Shown: in pieces, positions 1-7,438 of the stretch
Layout: each line of letters opens with the position of its first letter
Position numbering within the stretch: the first letter of the stretch is position 1
Source of the DNA: Streptomyces genisteinicus
GTDB lineage: Bacteria > Actinomycetota > Actinomycetes > Streptomycetales > Streptomycetaceae
Assembly: GCF_014489615.1 (NCBI RefSeq)
Contig: NZ_CP060825.1
Coordinates: 1,233,001-1,297,000 of the forward strand
Direction: 5' to 3'
DNA: 64,000 nucleotides
Notes under the pieces: generated by a model
The model's input: the letters and a program-made list of their open reading frames with translations, nothing else
Told to the model about the DNA's origin: nothing
Database searches by the model: none
Made by a program: the position numbers and the translations under genes

Positions 1-40
1 GGCCACGCGGGCCACCTGAGCCACCGCACCGCCGCCGGGC

Positions 41-679
41 TCAGTCACGGGTGTCGTCGTAGAGCCGCGACGAGCGGTGGACCTGGGCCATGCGGCGCAG
101 GGCCGCGAGGAGCGCGTCGCCCAGCACGGTTCCCACCACGACGCTCTCCACCAGGTCCTCCAGCTCCACCCGCCTGCCGACATGGTCGAAGTCGGCCTCC
201 GCGACCCGGTCCGCCGCCGCCGCGTACTCGCCGAGCACCTCGGCGAACGCGCCGTGCCCTGCCCGTTCGAGGGCCGCGAGGGTCTCCGCGAGGGCCACGG
301 CCGAGGGGTGCTCCGCGTCGACCCGCCAGCCCTGCTCCGCGACCAGGGCGGCGACCCGTTCCCGGGCCCCCGCCAGAGCCTCGTCGTCCGGCCCCTCGGG
401 GTGGCGCGGGACGAGCGGGTCGGTGGCCTCTCCGAGCACCTTGTGCACGGATCTCGACCCGTCGTCGACGGCGGCGACCACGTCGCGGACGGCCGCGACC
501 GACAGGCCCCCCACGTCGATCAGTGCGCGGATCAGGCGCAGCCGGCGTTCGTGGAGCTCGCCGTAGCGGGCCTGGTTCGGGCTCGTGAGCTCTCCGGCGG
601 GCAGCAGGCCCTCCCGGACGTAGTACTTGACCGTCGGGACCGGAACTCCGGTCCGGCGGCTCAACTCACCGATGCGCAC
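41..679 (-). CDS. MerR-family transcriptional regulator
   Basis: Predicted DNA-binding regulator of 212 aa. The N-terminus (MRIGELSRRTGVPVPTVKYY, then REGLL and an ARY segment) is the winged helix-turn-helix of the MerR family, residues about 1-70. The rest is an Ala/Glu-rich helical region without the metal-binding cysteine pattern of metal-sensing MerR proteins, so the ligand is unknown. The start is GTG at 679 with only a weak ribosome site. The gene is divergent from the membrane-protein pair starting at 785, and the space between holds two inverted repeats, which suggests control of itself and of that pair. Family call is secure; the target is inference. Confidence 0.9.
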   Translation of the reverse strand: MRIGELSRRTGVPVPTVKYYVREGLLPAGELTSPNQARYGELHERRLRLIRALIDVGGLSVAAVRDVVAAVDDGSRSVHKVLGEATDPLVPRHPEGPDDEALAGARERVAALVAEQGWRVDAEHPSAVALAETLAALERAGHGAFAEVLGEYAAAADRVAEADFDHVGRRVELEDLVESVVVGTVLGDALLAALRRMAQVHRSSRLYDDTRD

Positions 680-723
680 TGTGCGTTCACCTTTCCACGC
701 TTGCGTTCACGACCCTCATCATA

Positions 724-762
724 GATAGTCTCGCTATCGGATAGCGGCAAGCTCCGCTATCC
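724..762. promoter_or_regulatory. Paired inverted repeats in the MerR / membrane-protein divergent promoter
   Basis: Two dyads lie back to back. GATAG-N5-CTATC occupies 724-738. A perfect 9-bp inverted repeat, GGATAGCGG-N6-CCGCTATCC, occupies 739-762. Both share the core ATAGC/GCTAT. Position between two divergent starts (679 and 785) and the adjacent MerR gene make this the likely MerR operator. The dyads are directly visible; binding by this protein is inferred. Confidence 0.6.
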
Positions 763-784
763 ATAATCGCTCGGGGGTTCCTCC

Positions 785-1792
785 ATGTCCGCGTCCGCGT
801 TACGCCGTCCGTCCGTCTCCCTCTCCCCTTCCGTCTCCTCATGGCACCGCCCGCTCGTCGTCTTCGCCTCGGCGATGGCCGTGCTCTCGGTCCTGACCGC
901 GATCGGCCTGGCCGTGGACGACCGCACCGTCGGGGGCTCGCCGGTCTGGTTCAAGCCCTTCAAGTTCTCCGTGTCCTTCGTCGCGTACGCCCTGTCGCTC
1001 GCCTGGATGCTGTCCCTGCTCCCCCGGTTCCGCCGGACGGGATGGTGGGCGGGATGGGCCGTCACCGCCGCCGCCTCCGCCGAGATGGTGCTGATCACGG
1101 GCCAGGCGCTCCGCGGGAGGAGGAGCCACTTCAACTACGCGACGCCGTTCGACACGGCCGTGTACAACGCCATGGCGGTCTCCGTCGTCGTCCTGTGGGC
1201 GGGAGCCTTCGTGACCGCCGTCCTGCTCTTCCGCGCCCGCATCGAGGACCGCGCCTCCGCCTGGGCGATCCGCTGCGGTTCCGTGGTGGCGCTGGCCGGC
1301 GCCGCCACCGGCTTCCTGATGACCCGTCCCACCGACGAGCAGCTCGCCTCCGGCACCGGCGGCATCATGGGCGCGCACGCGGTCGGCGTGCCCGACGGCG
1401 GCCCCTCGATGCCGGTCACCGGCTGGGAGACGACCGGCGGCGACCTGCGCATCCCGCACTTCGTCGGGATGCACGCCCTCCAGGCCCTGCCCCTGGTGCT
1501 GCTCCTGCTCGCCGTTCTCGCCCCGCGCTTCGCGCGCCTGGCGGACGACCGGGTGCGGCTGCGCCTCGTCCTGGTCGCCTCCGGCGCCTACGCCGCCGTC
1601 TTCGCCGTTCTGACCTGGCAGGCGCTGCGCGGGCAGGCGCTGTTCCGGCCCGACGGGGCGACGCTCGCCGCCCTGGCCGCTGTCGCGGTGCTCGCCGTGG
1701 CCGGCACCGTCGCCGCGCTGCGCGCCGCACCGGGCCGTGCGGTCGCGCGGCCCGCCCGCGACGACACCGGCCACGAGGAGCTCGCGGCATGA
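785..1792 (+). CDS. Polytopic membrane protein of unknown function
   Basis: 335 aa with about seven to eight hydrophobic segments, beginning near residues 20-45. The loop after the second helix carries WFKPFKFSVSF, and an internal loop carries GRRSHFNYATPFD followed later by PHFVGMHALQALPL. These conserved-looking His/Asn/Arg positions next to helices could form a site, but I do not recognise the family. The start ATG at 785 is about 10 nt after a GGGGG tract. Its stop overlaps the next start in an ATGA, so the two are translationally coupled. It is divergent from the MerR regulator, which probably controls it. Confidence 0.75.
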   Translation: MSASALRRPSVSLSPSVSSWHRPLVVFASAMAVLSVLTAIGLAVDDRTVGGSPVWFKPFKFSVSFVAYALSLAWMLSLLPRFRRTGWWAGWAVTAAASAEMVLITGQALRGRRSHFNYATPFDTAVYNAMAVSVVVLWAGAFVTAVLLFRARIEDRASAWAIRCGSVVALAGAATGFLMTRPTDEQLASGTGGIMGAHAVGVPDGGPSMPVTGWETTGGDLRIPHFVGMHALQALPLVLLLLAVLAPRFARLADDRVRLRLVLVASGAYAAVFAVLTWQALRGQALFRPDGATLAALAAVAVLAVAGTVAALRAAPGRAVARPARDDTGHEELAA

Positions 1793-2289
1793 CCGGCTTC
1801 CTGTTCTCGCTCGCCTTCTGGCTCGCGGCCCCGGTCTGGCTGCTGATGATCCTCGCTCCCCGGCACCGGCTCACCGTCCGCGTGGCCGCCTCGCCGCTGA
1901 CCGTCGTTCCCGTGCTCGCGGTCTACACCGCTCTCGCCGCGCCGGTCCTCCCCGAACTGTGGACCGCCGTCAGCGACCCGGACATCGACACCTTCCGCGA
2001 CCTGACCGCGCTGGCCGACGGCGCCGGCGCGGTGTGGGCGCAGGTGATCGCCTGGGACCTGCTGATCGGCCAGTGGATGTACCGCGAGGCGATGCGGCTG
2101 GAGATCCACCCGCTGGTGACCGGCCCGCTGCTGGTGTTCACGATCCTGTTCTCGCCGTTCGGCCTGCTGCTCTTCCTCGGCCTGCGCGCCCTGCGGAACC
2201 GGCGGACCCGGCGGTCCGGCGAGGCGCCGGCCGAGGCGCCGACGGCCGCTCCGCAGGCATCCGCGACCGGGGAAGGAGCGCGCACATGA
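1789..2289 (+). CDS. ABA4-like (DUF4281) membrane protein
   Basis: 166 aa with four predicted membrane helices. The opening FLFSLAFWLAAPVWLLMILAP and the later WDLLIGQWMYREAM and HPLV..PLLVFTILFSPFGLLLFL segments match the DUF4281 family, named after plant ABA4, a plastid membrane protein needed for neoxanthin formation. Bacterial members have no established reaction. A short Ala/Pro-rich tail follows the last helix. The ATG at 1789 overlaps the stop of the upstream membrane-protein gene by 4 bp, so the pair is one operon. The family call rests on my recollection of the pattern, hence moderate confidence. Confidence 0.65.
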   Translation: MTGFLFSLAFWLAAPVWLLMILAPRHRLTVRVAASPLTVVPVLAVYTALAAPVLPELWTAVSDPDIDTFRDLTALADGAGAVWAQVIAWDLLIGQWMYREAMRLEIHPLVTGPLLVFTILFSPFGLLLFLGLRALRNRRTRRSGEAPAEAPTAAPQASATGEGART

Positions 2290-2307
2290 CACGATGCGGC
2301 GCACGAC

Positions 2308-2334
2308 CCATCCGCGCGCCGTCCGGCTCCGAAT
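2308..2334 (+). promoter_or_regulatory. SigK-type promoter of sigK (autoregulation)
   Basis: CCATCC (2308-2313), a 15-bp spacer, and CCGAAT (2329-2334). The consensus I recall for mycobacterial SigK promoters is CCATCC-N16/17-CCGAAT, so both hexamers are exact and the spacer is one base short. Transcription would begin near 2342, giving a 5' leader of roughly 20-40 nt. The sequence match is direct; recognition by the sigma factor encoded just downstream is inference. Confidence 0.7.
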
Positions 2335-2364
2335 AACGGTCGGGAATCGTCAGGAGCGCGCACC

Positions 2365-2964
2365 GTGGAGGAACGCCGAGTGAAAGAAGCCGTCCGCATC
2401 GGCGGACCCGCAGCCGCGGGGCCCGATCTCGAGCAGTTGCTCGTCCTGGTCGCCCGAGGCGACCAGGACGCCTTCTCCACCGTCTACGACTCCGTGAGCG
2501 GATCCGTCCTCGGCCTGGTCCGCACCGTGCTGCGCGACCCCGCCCAGTCGGAGGAGGTGGCCCAGGAGGTGCTGATCGAGGTCTGGCGGTCGGCCGCCCG
2601 CTACCAGCCGGCCCGGGGCTCGGCCATGACCTGGATCATGACCCTGGCGCACCGCCGGGCAGTCGACCGGGTGCGGTCCGCCCAGGCGGCGACCGACCGT
2701 GAGCGCCGCGCCGCACTGCTCGAGAGGACCCCGGCCTACGACGAGGTCACCGAGCAGGTGGAGGCCCGCCTCGAACACGAACAGGTGCGGCGCTGCCTGC
2801 GCGGGCTGACCGAACTCCAGCGGCAGTCGGTCACCCTCGCCTACTACCGCGGGCTCGCCTACCGCGAAGTCGCCGAGCTGCTCTCCGTACCGCTCGGCAC
2901 GGTCAAGACACGACTGCGCGACGGACTGATCCGCCTGCGCGACTGCCTGGGGGTGAGTGCGTGA
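2365..2964 (+). CDS. sigK: ECF RNA polymerase sigma factor, SigK type
   Basis: 199 aa alternative sigma factor. Region 2 spans about residues 30-100 (AFSTVYDSVSGSVLG to MTWIMTLAHRRAVDRVR). Region 4 spans about 140-195 (LTELQRQSVTLAYYRGLAYREVAELL, then TVKTRLRDG). Two GTG starts are credible: 2365 (AGGAG 8 nt upstream) and 2380 (GGAGG 8 nt upstream, giving 194 aa). Two cysteines, 144 and 194 from the first start, are exactly 50 residues apart, the same spacing as the Cys133-Cys183 redox pair described for M. tuberculosis SigK. The stop overlaps the anti-sigma start (GTGA). A SigK-like promoter precedes it, implying autoregulation. Confidence 0.88.
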   Translation: MEERRVKEAVRIGGPAAAGPDLEQLLVLVARGDQDAFSTVYDSVSGSVLGLVRTVLRDPAQSEEVAQEVLIEVWRSAARYQPARGSAMTWIMTLAHRRAVDRVRSAQAATDRERRAALLERTPAYDEVTEQVEARLEHEQVRRCLRGLTELQRQSVTLAYYRGLAYREVAELLSVPLGTVKTRLRDGLIRLRDCLGVSA

Positions 2965-3710
2965 GCACCGACGAACTGCACCTGCTGACCGGTGCGTACG
3001 TGCTGCACGCGCTCGCGGCGGACGAGCACGACCGCTTCGAGCGCCACCTGCCCTCCTGCCCGCCCTGCGCGCAGGAGGTGCGTGAACTGGCCGCGACGGC
3101 CGGCCGGCTGGGGTCGGCGGTGTCCGTCGCCCCACCCGCCGGGATGAAGCGGGAGGTGATGGCCCGCGTCTCCACCGAGCGCCAGGACCCTCCGCTCGTC
3201 GCCCGGCGGGCACAGCGCGCGGGGAACCGCGGACGCCTCGCCGCCTCACGGTTCGCGCTGGCGGCCTGCGTGGCCGCGGCCGCGGCGTTCGGCGGCGTCG
3301 CCGTCTGGCAGCACCAGGAGGCCGAGGACGCCCGCGCCGCGGCACAGGCCGCCGAGCGCACGGCGGACGATCTCTCGGCCGTGCTCTCCGCCCCCGACGC
3401 GAAGGTCTCCACCGGGAAGCTGCCGGACGGCGCCGGCGCCACGGTGGTGGTCTCCCGTGAGCGCGACCGCGCCGTGTTCGTGGCCTCGGGGATGCCCGAG
3501 CCTCCCGCGGGCAAGGTGTACCAGCTCTGGTTCTCCGAGGGCGACGCGATGCGCCCGGCGGGCCTGATGGGCTCCTCGCAGACCTCGGGCACGATCCTCA
3601 TGGAGGGCCCGGTGGACGGTGCCTCGGGAATGGGCATCACCCTCGAACCGGCGGGCGGCTCGGCACAGCCGACCTCGGCGCCGCTCGCGGTGATGGCCTT
3701 CCCGGCCTGA
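2961..3710 (+). CDS. rskA: Membrane anti-sigma factor, RskA family, with zinc-type motif
   Basis: 249 aa. It should hold SigK inactive at the membrane until released. The N-terminal cytoplasmic domain carries H29-x3-C33-x2-C36, the zinc-associated anti-sigma signature. A single membrane helix lies at about 96-116, and the external C-terminal half has the RskA-domain signatures KVYQLWF and a final AQPTSAPLAV. The M. tuberculosis RskA, as I remember it, lacks the cysteine motif, so this one combines an RskA exterior with a ZAS-type interior. The GTG start overlaps the sigK stop by 4 bp, so the pair is co-translated. Release probably involves regulated proteolysis, as in other RskA systems. Confidence 0.88.
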   Translation: MSTDELHLLTGAYVLHALAADEHDRFERHLPSCPPCAQEVRELAATAGRLGSAVSVAPPAGMKREVMARVSTERQDPPLVARRAQRAGNRGRLAASRFALAACVAAAAAFGGVAVWQHQEAEDARAAAQAAERTADDLSAVLSAPDAKVSTGKLPDGAGATVVVSRERDRAVFVASGMPEPPAGKVYQLWFSEGDAMRPAGLMGSSQTSGTILMEGPVDGASGMGITLEPAGGSAQPTSAPLAVMAFPA

Positions 3711-3723
3711 CCGAGGGGAGCAC

Positions 3724-3759
3724 GCGCCGGGCGCCCCCCAACGGCGGGACGCCCGGCGC
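3724..3759 (+). terminator. Hairpin terminator after rskA
   Basis: Perfect 10-bp inverted repeat: GCGCCGGGCG (3724-3733) pairs with CGCCCGGCGC (3750-3759) across a 16-nt loop, 14 nt after the rskA stop. No T tract follows, as usual in Streptomyces. Confidence 0.65.
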
Positions 3760-3761
3760 GG

Positions 3762-3970
3762 GGTCCCGTACGTCGCCGGCACGGCAGGACTCCGGCACAG
3801 CCCGGACCGCGACCGCACGACGGGACCCCGACCGCACGGCGGACCGACCGCCGCGAAGCACGGCCGGGCGGGGTCACCGCACTCCGCCGCAGGGCTGCCA
3901 CCCGGCACAGCCGGACCCGAGGCACCTGTCGTCAGCCACGCGAACGCGCCCCGTCCAGGGCGCACCACCA
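3762..3970. other. Noncoding stretch between convergent rskA and DUF1295 genes
   Basis: The space between the two convergent genes (3711-4026) has a terminator hairpin at each end. A 21-bp direct repeat is present at 3742-3762 and 3971-3991, inside or beside each hairpin. The middle is Pro/Arg-codon-like GC-rich sequence with no convincing gene on either strand. Confidence 0.5.
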
Positions 3971-3980
3971 CGGCGGGACG

Positions 3981-4009
3981 CCCGGCGCGGGACCCCGCCC
4001 CGCGCCCGG
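3981..4009 (-). terminator. Hairpin terminator after the DUF1295 gene
   Basis: CCCGGCGCGGG (3981-3991) pairs with CCCGCGCCCGG (3999-4009) with one mismatch and a 7-nt loop, 17 bp beyond the stop of the lipid operon's last gene. Confidence 0.5.
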
Positions 4010-4026
4010 CCGTCGCGCCCCCGGCG

Positions 4027-4857
4027 TCAGCCTCCCGAAGCCGAACCCCGCGCGCCCGGCGGGCGCGGCGGGCGCGGAAAGAAGCCGCTGGTGCGCGCCG
4101 CGTACTCGGCGAAGCCGGGGCGGTCGGCCATGTGCTGCTCCAGCAGCCGCTGCCCGCTCCCCCGGGTCAGCAGGAAGCTCATGACCACCGGGCTCACCGC
4201 GCACACCGCGGCGACGGCCGGCTCGTCGCAGACGAACAGGAACAGCCCCCACCAGACCAGGAAGTCGCCGAAGTAGTTGGGGTGCCGGGTCCACGCCCAC
4301 AGGCCGCGGTCCATGATGCGCCCCTTGTTCGCCGGGTCCGCCTTGAAGCGGGCGAGCTGGTGGTCGCCGACCGCCTCGAAGAGGAAGCCGACCGTCCACA
4401 CCGCGCATCCGGCCCAGACCAGGGGCCCCGCCGGGTCCGGGACGTACTGCGCCGCCTGCACCGGCAGGGAGACGAGCCAGACGAGTGCGCCCTGGAGGAG
4501 GTAGACCATGCGCAGGGCGTAGAGCGCGCGGCTGCCCGGAGCGCGGGAGAGCATCCGCTCGTAGCGCGGGTCCTCGCCGTGCCCGCGTCCGCGCCGGCCG
4601 ATGTGCACGGCGAGCCGCAGCCCCCACGCGCACGTCAGGGCCGTCACCAGCAGCCGCCGGGTCCCGTCGCCCTCACCCGCCGACGCTGCACAGGACGTCA
4701 CGGCCACGGCGGCGAAGCCGGCGCCCCACGCCACGTCCACGATCCGGTGGACCCCCAGCCGCAGCGCGACGGCGAAGGTGACGAGCATGACGGCGAGCGC
4801 GGCGGCCGCGGAGAGGCCCAGCCCCTGTGCGAACCGATCCCACGGGAAACCGTTCAC
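4027..4857 (-). CDS. DUF1295 / steroid 5-alpha-reductase-like membrane protein
   Basis: 276 aa with about six to seven membrane helices. The C-terminal half has the DUF1295 signatures WTRHPNYFGDFLVWWGLFLF and, near the end, FAEYAARTSGFFPRPP, shared with isoprenylcysteine methyltransferase and 5-alpha-reductase folds. The role is probably membrane-lipid chemistry, but no reaction is established. The GTG start at 4857 was chosen because it overlaps the stop of the upstream methyltransferase (GTGA), continuing a chain of coupled genes. It corresponds in context to Rv0446c of the M. tuberculosis sigK locus. Last gene of the five-gene operon. Confidence 0.85.
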   Translation of the reverse strand: MNGFPWDRFAQGLGLSAAAALAVMLVTFAVALRLGVHRIVDVAWGAGFAAVAVTSCAASAGEGDGTRRLLVTALTCAWGLRLAVHIGRRGRGHGEDPRYERMLSRAPGSRALYALRMVYLLQGALVWLVSLPVQAAQYVPDPAGPLVWAGCAVWTVGFLFEAVGDHQLARFKADPANKGRIMDRGLWAWTRHPNYFGDFLVWWGLFLFVCDEPAVAAVCAVSPVVMSFLLTRGSGQRLLEQHMADRPGFAEYAARTSGFFPRPPRPPGARGSASGG

Positions 4858-6176
4858 AGCGCGTACCACTCCCCCGGCTCGGCAGGCATCCCGGACCCTC
4901 CGTGCTCGTCGGGCCGGACGGCCAGGATCTGGTCGACGCCCATCCGCCGCTCCTCGAACGCCAGCCCCCCGCCCACGAGATAGAGCCGCCACACGCGGGC
5001 CGTCTCCCGGCCCGCGAGGGCGGTGAACTCGTCCCAGCGCTCCTCCAGGGTGCGGTGCCAGGCGGCGACCGTGCGGGCGTAGTGCTCGCGCAGCGACTCG
5101 ACGGAACGCACCTCGAGGCCGGCTCCCTCCAGCAGCGAGACGGTGGCGCCGAGCGGGCGCATGTGCATGTCGGGCGCGATGTACGACTCGATGAACGCGC
5201 CGCCGCCGGGCGCGTCGGCGCCCCGGGACATCTGCTGCACCATCACGCGTCCGCCGGGGCGGACCATGCGGTGCAGGACGCCGGCGAACGCGGGGTACTC
5301 GGCGTCGCCGACGTGTTCGCCCATCTCGACCGTGGACACCGCGTCGTAGCCGCCGCCGTCGATGTCGCGGTAGTCGCGGAGCAGGACGTCGACCCGGTCC
5401 GCCAGCCCGCGCTCGCGCACCTGCTCCCGGACGTACCGGGCCTGGACGGCCGCGAGCGTGACCGCGGTGACCCGGGCCCCGTGGTGCTCGGCGGCGTGGA
5501 GCGTGAGCGACCCCCATCCGCAGCCGATGTCCAGCAGCCGGGCCCCCTCGCGCAGGCCGAGCTTGCGGCAGATCAGCTCCAGCTTGTCCCGCTGGGCGTC
5601 GGCGAGGCCGTAGCCCGGATCGTCACGGGTCCAGTACGCGCAGGAGTACGCCATGGACGGGTCCAGCAGGGCCGCGTAGAAGTCGTTCGACAGGTCGTAG
5701 TGGTGGCTGATGGCGGCACGGTCGCGGGCCTTGCTGTGCAGGTCGCCGGTGAGCCGGGCCTCGGCGGCCGGCGCGGGCGGGCGGGGACCGAGCGCGCCGA
5801 GGCGCAGTGCCGTCCCCGCGGCCCTGGCCCGGTCGGCGAGAGTGAGCCGGGGCGGCGCGAGCGAGCGGGTGCGGATCGCCGTCCACATCGTGCGCAGGGC
5901 ACCGGACAGGTCGCCCTCGACATCGAGTTCACCGGTGACGTACGCCTGGGCCAGGCCGAGTTCGCCGGGCTGCCACAGCAGCCGGCGCAGTGCCCTGCGG
6001 GACCTCAGCACGACGACGGGGCCGTCCTGCGGGCCGGCGGTGGAGCCGTCCCAGGCGCGCAGCCCGAGCGGGAAGGGGCCGCCGAGCACCTCCTCGACCA
6101 GTGGCAGCAGCTTCCCCGCCGCGGTGCCCCGGCCGGTGGCGCGGCTGCGGGTGTCCGGTGCCGTCGGGTTCGTCAC
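4854..6176 (-). CDS. Cyclopropane-fatty-acid-synthase family methyltransferase (paralog with canonical Cys and Glu-His)
   Basis: 440 aa SAM-dependent enzyme expected to methylate or cyclopropanate unsaturated acyl chains of membrane phospholipids. The N-terminal acyl-binding part (about 20-150) precedes a Rossmann methyltransferase with the SAM loop LLDIGCGWGSLTLH at about 214-227. AYSCAYW contains Cys179, the position of the E. coli CFA synthase cysteine, and EMGEHVG keeps Glu287-His288. The GTG start at 6176 overlaps the preceding gene's stop by 4 bp. It is a tandem paralog of the next enzyme but differs at these motifs, so the two probably make different products or act in sequence. Confidence 0.88.
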   Translation of the reverse strand: MTNPTAPDTRSRATGRGTAAGKLLPLVEEVLGGPFPLGLRAWDGSTAGPQDGPVVVLRSRRALRRLLWQPGELGLAQAYVTGELDVEGDLSGALRTMWTAIRTRSLAPPRLTLADRARAAGTALRLGALGPRPPAPAAEARLTGDLHSKARDRAAISHHYDLSNDFYAALLDPSMAYSCAYWTRDDPGYGLADAQRDKLELICRKLGLREGARLLDIGCGWGSLTLHAAEHHGARVTAVTLAAVQARYVREQVRERGLADRVDVLLRDYRDIDGGGYDAVSTVEMGEHVGDAEYPAFAGVLHRMVRPGGRVMVQQMSRGADAPGGGAFIESYIAPDMHMRPLGATVSLLEGAGLEVRSVESLREHYARTVAAWHRTLEERWDEFTALAGRETARVWRLYLVGGGLAFEERRMGVDQILAVRPDEHGGSGMPAEPGEWYAL

Positions 6177-7438
6177 GCGCTCGCTCCCTTCGTGAGCGCC
6201 AGCTGCTGCACGTCGAGGTAGCCGGAGCGGAAGCCGGCCTCCGAGTAGGCCAGGTAGAAGGTCCACATGCGGCGGAAGGTCTCGTCGAAGCCGAGGGCGC
6301 CGACCTCGTCGGCGCGTTCGGTGAACCGCTCCCGCCAGAGCCTGAGGGTCTCGGCGTAGTGCGGTGCGAAGCCGTCCCGCTCGGTGACGGCGAGCCCGGT
6401 CGACCGCCGGACGGTCTCCTCGATCGCCTCGGTGGAGGGCAGCAGTCCGCCGGGGAAGATGTACTTCTGGATCCAGGTGTGGGTGGAGCGGGAGGCCAGC
6501 ATCCGGTCGTGGGGCATGGTGATGGCCTGGAGGGCGACCCGTCCGCCGGGGGCGAGCAGCCGGTCGAGGGTCCTGAAGTACTCGGGCCAGAACTCCGCCC
6601 CGACGGCCTCGATCATCTCGACGCTGACGACGGCGTCGTAGGCTCCGGTGATCTTGCGGTAGTCGCGCAGCAGGATGGTCACCCGGTCGTCGAGACCGGC
6701 TTCGCGCACCCGCCTGGCGGCCAGTGCCTGCTGCTCCGCGGAGAGCGTGACGGTGACGACCCGGGCGCCGCGCTCCGCGGCACGGATCGCCAGTTCGCCC
6801 CAGCCGGTGCCGATCTCCAGCAGCCGGGTGCCCGGACCGGCCTCCACCAGGTCCAGGAGGCGGTCGATCTTGCGGTGCTGGGCGTCCGCGAGGAGGTGCT
6901 GGGCGGCGGGGAAGCCGCGGAAGAGGGCCGACGAGTAGGTCAGGGTCTCGTCGAGGAACAGGGTGAACAGGTCGTTGGACAGGTCGTAGTGGTGGCTGAT
7001 GTTGGCCCGGGTGGCATCGGCCGTGTTGCGGTGCCCGACGGGCTGCGCCGGGGCCCAGACCCGGCGCAGCCGCTGGAGGGGGCGCGGCACGAGGGTGGCG
7101 GCGTGCTCCGCGAAGGCGGTCAGCACGCCGACGAGATCGGGGGCGTCCCACTCGCCCGCCATGTACGACTCCCCGAAGCCGATGGTCCCGCCGGCGGCTA
7201 TGCGGGAGAAGAAGGCCCGGGGGTCCCGCACCTCCATCAGGGGCCCGCCGCGCCCGGCCGGTTCGCTCTCCCCCGCGAGGCGCACGCGCAGCGGCAGGGG
7301 CCGGATCGCACGGCGCACGATCCGTTCGGCAACCGCCGCACGGACCCGGGACACCTGCGGTGGCCGGGCCACGTCCGGCCACCGCCGCGCGTCCACGGGC
7401 GGGGACGGACGGTGGACGGGGATGACGGGGACGCTCAC
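6173..7438 (-). CDS. Cyclopropane-fatty-acid-synthase family methyltransferase (UfaA1-like paralog)
   Basis: 421 aa SAM-dependent methyltransferase of the CFA synthase superfamily. SISHHYDLSND-type substrate motif appears as NISHHYDLSNDLF near 146-158, and the SAM loop LLEIGTGWGEL at about 206-216. Where classical CFA synthases have YSCAYW this protein has YSSALF (Ser170), and the E-H pair is E277-A278 (MIEAVG). This resembles UfaA1 (Rv0447c) of the mycobacterial sigK locus rather than E. coli CFA synthase. UfaA1 has been linked to 10-methyl (tuberculostearic-type) fatty acid formation. ATG at 7438 overlaps the upstream stop (ATGA). Confidence 0.88.
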   Translation of the reverse strand: MSVPVIPVHRPSPPVDARRWPDVARPPQVSRVRAAVAERIVRRAIRPLPLRVRLAGESEPAGRGGPLMEVRDPRAFFSRIAAGGTIGFGESYMAGEWDAPDLVGVLTAFAEHAATLVPRPLQRLRRVWAPAQPVGHRNTADATRANISHHYDLSNDLFTLFLDETLTYSSALFRGFPAAQHLLADAQHRKIDRLLDLVEAGPGTRLLEIGTGWGELAIRAAERGARVVTVTLSAEQQALAARRVREAGLDDRVTILLRDYRKITGAYDAVVSVEMIEAVGAEFWPEYFRTLDRLLAPGGRVALQAITMPHDRMLASRSTHTWIQKYIFPGGLLPSTEAIEETVRRSTGLAVTERDGFAPHYAETLRLWRERFTERADEVGALGFDETFRRMWTFYLAYSEAGFRSGYLDVQQLALTKGASA

